This document shows positions 60,006 through 64,000 of a stretch of 64,000 nucleotides of DNA, in pieces. A program made the translations under genes and the position numbers. The notes beneath the pieces are model-generated. The model was given only the letters and a program-made list of their open reading frames with translations, had not been told where the DNA came from and did not search any database. The stretch lies in assembly GCA_023426125.1 (NCBI GenBank), contig JAFABI010000090.1, positions 248,001 to 312,000 of the forward strand, read 5' to 3'. Position 1 is the stretch's first letter. The number at the start of each line of letters is the position of its first letter. This stretch comes from Bacillota bacterium. Its GTDB lineage: Bacteria > Bacillota > Clostridia > Acetivibrionales > DTU013.

Positions 60006-61596
60006 CGGGACTCACTCCGTAAAGATTTTTAAAAATGGAACAAAAGTAGGAAATATTGCTGTAACCGACCATATTTCCTATCTGATATACCTTTAGATTT
60101 GTCTCCTTCAGCATTTGCCGGGCCTTCTCCAGCTTATACCGTATGAGGTAGTCGGTAAAGTTTTCACCGGTTTCCTTTTTAAAAATCATGCTGATATAAT
60201 TGGGGGAAAGAAACACTTCATTGGAGACGTCGGAAATGGTTAAGTTTTTAGAATAGTTCCCGTCAATGATCTTCAGGATTTCATTGATGATTTTTTTATT
60301 ATGGTTGTCTTTCTTTTTGGATAAATAATCCATTACCGCATGAAAAATATTGTGCATCCACAGCTGGATATCAAAAATCGTATCAAACCGCATAATTTTG
60401 TCCCATATTAAGGTTTCCTTCCCGAAAATCCTTTCAAAGCTTTCATTCATATCCAAAAGCTTGACGGAGGTCCTGGCCAGTAGATCGATGGATATGTTGC
60501 GCATATAGATGTTGGTAAGGGAATGATTATTTTTAAGCTTTTCAAAAAGAATGCTTAAATTTTTATTCACCATTTCCCTGTCACACACTTCCAGACCCGA
60601 CAGGATTTTTTTGCCGTATCCCTCGATGTCGTCCACCGGTTCCTCCTGCTCACCGATATAGGCGTCTTTATAATTGATGATCTGGTTCGTGCCCATGATA
60701 AATTTAAAATCCACCGCGTTACAGGCGCTTTTGAAGGAGAATTTAATCTCGGTGATTTTATTGACGGATTTACCGATACCCACGGTTACGCTCAAATTGC
60801 ATGAATCATTGACCCTTCTTTTCAACTCTCGGGCCACCGCGGCGATTTTTTCATGCACATTTTTCCTCTGTTCCGCCCCGGTATTTACAATGGAGCAAAA
60901 CCAGGCTCCGGAGATATGAAAAGGTATATGGATGACATTGTCAATGGGTGCGCTGATGCTCTCAAGCACTTCCAGGGTGAGCAGATAGATCTTTTCCTGG
61001 GTTTTTCCCGCCTTCAGGTTTTCAAAGTCGTCAATTTCGACGGCTATTGCCGTATATTGACCGGGAATAACGGATATTCCGAAATATCCCAGATTCTCCA
61101 TGGTGCTGCTTTCGTCCGGGGTATGGTAGATAAGGTCGGTAAAGAATTTATTTTTAAGCAGCGGCATGCTTTGTTTCAAGAGCCGGACCAATCTTTCCTT
61201 TTCAATACGTTCCTTGCTTTCCTTTTTGAAAATATTCAGAACCTTTGCCATGACCCGTTCCAGCTCCTCCGGTTCGATGGGTTTTAACAAAAATCCGTAG
61301 GCATCCAGGTCAATGGCTATTTTTGCATATTCGAAATCATTATAACCGCTGGTGATGATCACTTTCAGTTCCGGGTTCATGGTGTGCAGTTTTTTTGCCA
61401 ATTCCAGGCCTGTAATTCCCGTCAGCCGGATATCTGTGAAAAGAATATCGATTTCATGTTCGGAAACGTAATCCAGCGCTTTCTCTGCGCTTTCTACCGC
61501 GGCTGCTACCTGAACTCCCATACGATTCCAGTCGAACAGATCGTTGAGTCCTTCTCTTACTATTTTTTCATCTTCCACAATAAGCATCCTGTACAT
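59983..61596 (-). CDS. YesN-family response regulator, second
   Basis: 537 residues: receiver domain with MYRMLIVEDE, phospho-acceptor Asp55 in FTDIRLTG and Lys in LLKPIEPEE; a ~270-residue middle with GGDEF-like remnants (NLSVTVGIGKSVN); and an AraC double HTH (NLTISDVSNEVFLSPNYISM; LKVYQIGNMVGYSNISYFCS; VSPGEYRERV). ATG 61596 has AGAGGGTG upstream. It leads the two-gene unit with the kinase and should activate the transport/lyase operon downstream. Confidence 0.93.
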   Translation of the reverse strand: MYRMLIVEDEKIVREGLNDLFDWNRMGVQVAAAVESAEKALDYVSEHEIDILFTDIRLTGITGLELAKKLHTMNPELKVIITSGYNDFEYAKIAIDLDAYGFLLKPIEPEELERVMAKVLNIFKKESKERIEKERLVRLLKQSMPLLKNKFFTDLIYHTPDESSTMENLGYFGISVIPGQYTAIAVEIDDFENLKAGKTQEKIYLLTLEVLESISAPIDNVIHIPFHISGAWFCSIVNTGAEQRKNVHEKIAAVARELKRRVNDSCNLSVTVGIGKSVNKITEIKFSFKSACNAVDFKFIMGTNQIINYKDAYIGEQEEPVDDIEGYGKKILSGLEVCDREMVNKNLSILFEKLKNNHSLTNIYMRNISIDLLARTSVKLLDMNESFERIFGKETLIWDKIMRFDTIFDIQLWMHNIFHAVMDYLSKKKDNHNKKIINEILKIIDGNYSKNLTISDVSNEVFLSPNYISMIFKKETGENFTDYLIRYKLEKARQMLKETNLKVYQIGNMVGYSNISYFCSIFKNLYGVSPGEYRERV

Positions 61597-61717
61597 ATGA
61601 CACCCTCTTTTGACATGCTGCAAGTTTAAAAAAGTAATCGTTCATAATAAAGAACTGCCAATTTATTCTATTGTAGCATAAAAAAAGATCTCAGTCATTA
61701 TTTTAAAATACGGAATC

Positions 61718-61746
61718 TTGCGTATTTATTTATTCTTAAGTATAAT
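61718..61746 (+). promoter_or_regulatory. Sigma-A promoter of the acyl-CoA ligase gene
   Basis: TTGCGT at 61718-61723 and TATAAT at 61741-61746 with a 17-base spacer, about 75 bases upstream of the start codon. Confidence 0.65.
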
Positions 61747-61820
61747 AAACTTATAATAATTATTATCTGGTCATATAATATGGTTATGAAAATTCTGTCA
61801 CTTAATCGGGGAGAGCAAAT

Positions 61821-63659
61821 ATGAAAAAAGGGATCCGCATTTACAACAGAGATGGTAGAAGAGTCGTAGAAGGACTGGGATACTATCGGCCCAGGGAAGT
61901 GAGTGACCTCAGGGAGCTTGTCAAAGGCAGTGTACGCAATCATGGAGAGGCTGCTGCGTTCAAGTTCAAGGACAAAAAAGGAAGAATTACCGAAAAGACC
62001 TATATTGACCTGGATAAGGATATTGATTGTCTTGGCACTGCATTGATGTCGTTAGGCCTGAAAGATGCAAGGATCTCAATTATCAGCGAAAACAGGTATG
62101 AGTGGGGTGTATGCTACTTTTCCATAGTAAATGGAACAGGGGTGGCTGTACCCCTGGATAAGTACCTGCCTCAAAATGAGGTGGAAAACCTTATCGAAAG
62201 AGGAAAGATAGAAGTAATTTTTTATAGCCCTGCCTATCATAATACAATGAAAGAGATAGCAGCCAGGAATGAAAGATTAAGGTGCTTTATCTGTATGGAA
62301 AGAACCGGTGATGCGGTTGAGAGTGATACCAGGTTTTTTACAATGCCGGATCTCTTAGAAAAAGGGAAAGGACTGCTGGACTCAGGCGACAAGTCCTTTA
62401 CCGGCGCCGCAATCGACAGGGAAAGAATGTCGGTGCTGCTTTTTACATCCGGTACCACCAGTACGTCAAAGGGTGTGATGCTATCCCATTCGAACCTTGC
62501 GTCAAACGTATCCGGCGTAACCAGCATCATAAGGATTCTTCCGGGAGATGTCTGTCTTTCTCTACTGCCGCTGCATCATACATTCGAGAATACAATCGGA
62601 CTGATGTTCATGGTGCACAGCGGTGTTTGCATTGCCTTTTGTGACGGTGTCAAGCACATAGCTCAGAATCTCAAGGAGTACAAGGTGACGCTTCTGGTAG
62701 CGGTACCTGCCATTTTTGAAGCCCTGCACAGAAAGCTGCAGGATGGGATAAAAAAATCCGGAAAGGAAAAACTGCTGGCAACATTATTCAAGATTTCGGA
62801 TTTTCTGCGTTTCGTTGGAATTGACGCAAGAAGGAAGCTTTTTAAGAATGTGTTCGATCAGTTCGCCCCATGCCTCCGGCTGGCCGTCTCCGGTGCAGCT
62901 CCTCTGGATACCGAGGTGGTTAAGTGGTTTGAAAAAATAGGTTTCAGACTGTTGCAGGGGTACGGGCTTACGGAGGCTTCGCCGGTAATCGCTGCAAACA
63001 ACGATTTTGTGAATGTTCCCGGGACCATAGGATATCCGATGGCCGGAATAAAGGTGGCGATTGATTCTCCGGACGAGAATGGGATCGGAGAAATCATTGC
63101 GCACGGGAAAAATGTCATGCTCGGCTATTACGAAGACCCTGATACCACCGCTGAAACAATCACGCCGGATGGCTGGCTGCGCACAGGGGATCTGGGCACG
63201 ATCGATGAAAAAGGCTTCATAAGGATAACAGGGCGTGCGAAATCCATGATTGTTCTGACAAACGGAAAAAAGGCATTCCCGGAGGAGTATGAAATACTGC
63301 TCAATAACATACCTGGCGTGAAGGATTCCTTCGTGTGGGGCAATACTGCGCCGGACGGGGATATTCAGGTTTGTGCCAAGCTGGTTGTCGATAAAGAGGA
63401 ACTGGCGGCGAAAACAGGAAGCATACCGGATGAAAAAGAGCTCGCGGCAAGTTTTGATACCGCCATACGGGAAATAAACAAAACGATTCCGCAGTATAAG
63501 ATCATACGCTACTTTGTAATGTCCGATGAAGAATTAATAAAGGCAAACGGCATAAAAACCAAAAGGCATGCCGAGAGCGACAAGGTAAGGGGAATGCTGG
63601 CAAAAGCCGGAACCGACATGAGGAAAGCTTCCGGTAAGTATATTGAAAAATTGGGATAA
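61821..63659 (+). CDS. AMP-forming long-chain fatty acid-CoA ligase-like protein
   Basis: 612 residues, ANL superfamily. The P-loop is LLFTSGTTSTSKGVMLSH near 210, where the usual G-TG-PKG reads TTSTSKG. The adenine motif GYGLTEASPVI lies near 382 and the hinge GWLRTGDLGTIDEKGFIRITGR near 450. Family members activate a carboxylate with ATP and CoA. The lid lysine is probably in the NGIKTKR segment near the end. AATCGGGGAG is a modest ribosome site before the ATG. It is monocistronic with its own promoter; fatty acid is the likely substrate by similarity. Confidence 0.92.
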   Translation: MKKGIRIYNRDGRRVVEGLGYYRPREVSDLRELVKGSVRNHGEAAAFKFKDKKGRITEKTYIDLDKDIDCLGTALMSLGLKDARISIISENRYEWGVCYFSIVNGTGVAVPLDKYLPQNEVENLIERGKIEVIFYSPAYHNTMKEIAARNERLRCFICMERTGDAVESDTRFFTMPDLLEKGKGLLDSGDKSFTGAAIDRERMSVLLFTSGTTSTSKGVMLSHSNLASNVSGVTSIIRILPGDVCLSLLPLHHTFENTIGLMFMVHSGVCIAFCDGVKHIAQNLKEYKVTLLVAVPAIFEALHRKLQDGIKKSGKEKLLATLFKISDFLRFVGIDARRKLFKNVFDQFAPCLRLAVSGAAPLDTEVVKWFEKIGFRLLQGYGLTEASPVIAANNDFVNVPGTIGYPMAGIKVAIDSPDENGIGEIIAHGKNVMLGYYEDPDTTAETITPDGWLRTGDLGTIDEKGFIRITGRAKSMIVLTNGKKAFPEEYEILLNNIPGVKDSFVWGNTAPDGDIQVCAKLVVDKEELAAKTGSIPDEKELAASFDTAIREINKTIPQYKIIRYFVMSDEELIKANGIKTKRHAESDKVRGMLAKAGTDMRKASGKYIEKLG

Positions 63660-63761
63660 TCATGCAATCATTTCCCAATTTTGGATTCAAGCCGAAGATA
63701 TTCTTATCAGACCCTGGATTGTTCAGGCTTATCTTAATAGCTACCGGAAGGAGTCGAGCAG

Positions 63762-63857
63762 AGATCGGTTATATACCTGGTGGCTCTACCGGATCTTGAT
63801 TTAGGGGTATATGAAGCTGCGATAATAGATGGCTGCGGAAGGTTAAAACGTATATGA
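63762..63857 (+). pseudogene. Remnant of an Lpl-type permease EAA loop
   Basis: The frame reads VIYLVALPDLDLGVYEAAII, then DGCGRLKRI and a stop at 63855-63857. This matches the TIIYMAALTSIDPSLFEAA..DGANR.. segment of the intact LplB-type gene at 55052. Nothing else of the permease is present. The rest of 63660-63922 holds no gene. Confidence 0.65.
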
Positions 63858-63922
63858 TTGACTTATGATTAATTCGGCGGGTTCCTTATGTTGAGCAGCC
63901 GGATATCGACAATAGGGCTGCT

Positions 63923-64000
63923 TTAGACCGGAGTGCCATAGCCATCGATGGCGTCCATAATGGTTTTGAAATTACCCTGCCACCGGTCCTCGGGAAGATC
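63923..64000 (-). CDS. C-terminal end of an unidentified protein (runs off window)
   Basis: A minus-strand frame is open from base 64000 and reads DLPEDRWQGNFKTIMDAIDG, then YGTPV and a TAA at 63923-63925. The composition looks protein-like, but only 25 residues are visible, so no family can be named and it may be a remnant. Confidence 0.3.
   Translation of the reverse strand, partial: DLPEDRWQGNFKTIMDAIDGYGTPV

Overview
The window reads as a chromosomal segment of an anaerobic, carbohydrate-degrading Clostridia-type member of the Bacillota. Reasons: strong AGGAGG-type ribosome sites, frequent TTG/GTG starts, YesM/YesN two-component pairs beside Lpl-type sugar ABC transporters, a Gld-like ABC-2/DUF4340 operon, CvpA/DUF5711/YkvI-type genes, and no respiratory or aerobic genes. 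This is inference from gene families; no rRNA or tRNA gene was seen.

Layout. 0-4 kb: the tail of a sugar-binding protein and a YesM/YesN pair on the minus strand, then a decayed glycyl-radical-enzyme activase. 4.6-7 kb: a tandem pair of unknown small NTF2/SnoaL-like paralogues and an AraC regulator. 7.2-22 kb: a sugar-acid catabolic locus. On the minus strand are a PrpR_N-type regulator and a DapA-family aldolase/lyase. Divergently on the plus strand are a UroD-like protein, a DUF1537 kinase, PdxA2, an iron alcohol dehydrogenase, a DUF3798 lipoprotein, a twin-domain ABC ATPase, two permeases and an MFS carrier. Family knowledge suggests phosphorylation then oxidative decarboxylation of a four-carbon acid sugar to dihydroxyacetone phosphate.

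22-24.5 kb is a graveyard: a permease remnant joining the middle of an LplB-type gene to the last codons of an LplC-type gene, a short BrxL (BREX) fragment, and a frameshifted, truncated YesN regulator. 24.5-30.8 kb holds a deacetylase-like protein, a DUF5317 membrane protein, a zinc alcohol dehydrogenase, a GntR/LacI-type repressor and a Gfo/Idh/MocA oxidoreductase, with shared operator-like sites. 31-44.5 kb is housekeeping-like: a Ca2+ P-type ATPase, a TIM-barrel protein, the Gld-like ABC operon, YkvI, DUF5711, CvpA and an ECF sigma factor with its probable anti-sigma partner. 44.5-61.6 kb is a second glycan region: GH2 enzyme, two AraC regulators, isomerase/epimerase plus dehydrogenase, heparinase-type lyase, two solute-binding proteins around one permease pair, and a YesM/YesN pair. 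The end has an AMP-forming acyl-CoA ligase and another permease remnant.

The segment is rich in small non-autonomous repeats. A ~42-nt hairpin element occurs five times, each copy inside another repeat, and two locations give an occupied/empty-site comparison. Several MITE-like elements end at or next to stop codons of neighbouring genes. No CRISPR array, intact insertion sequence or RNA gene was found.
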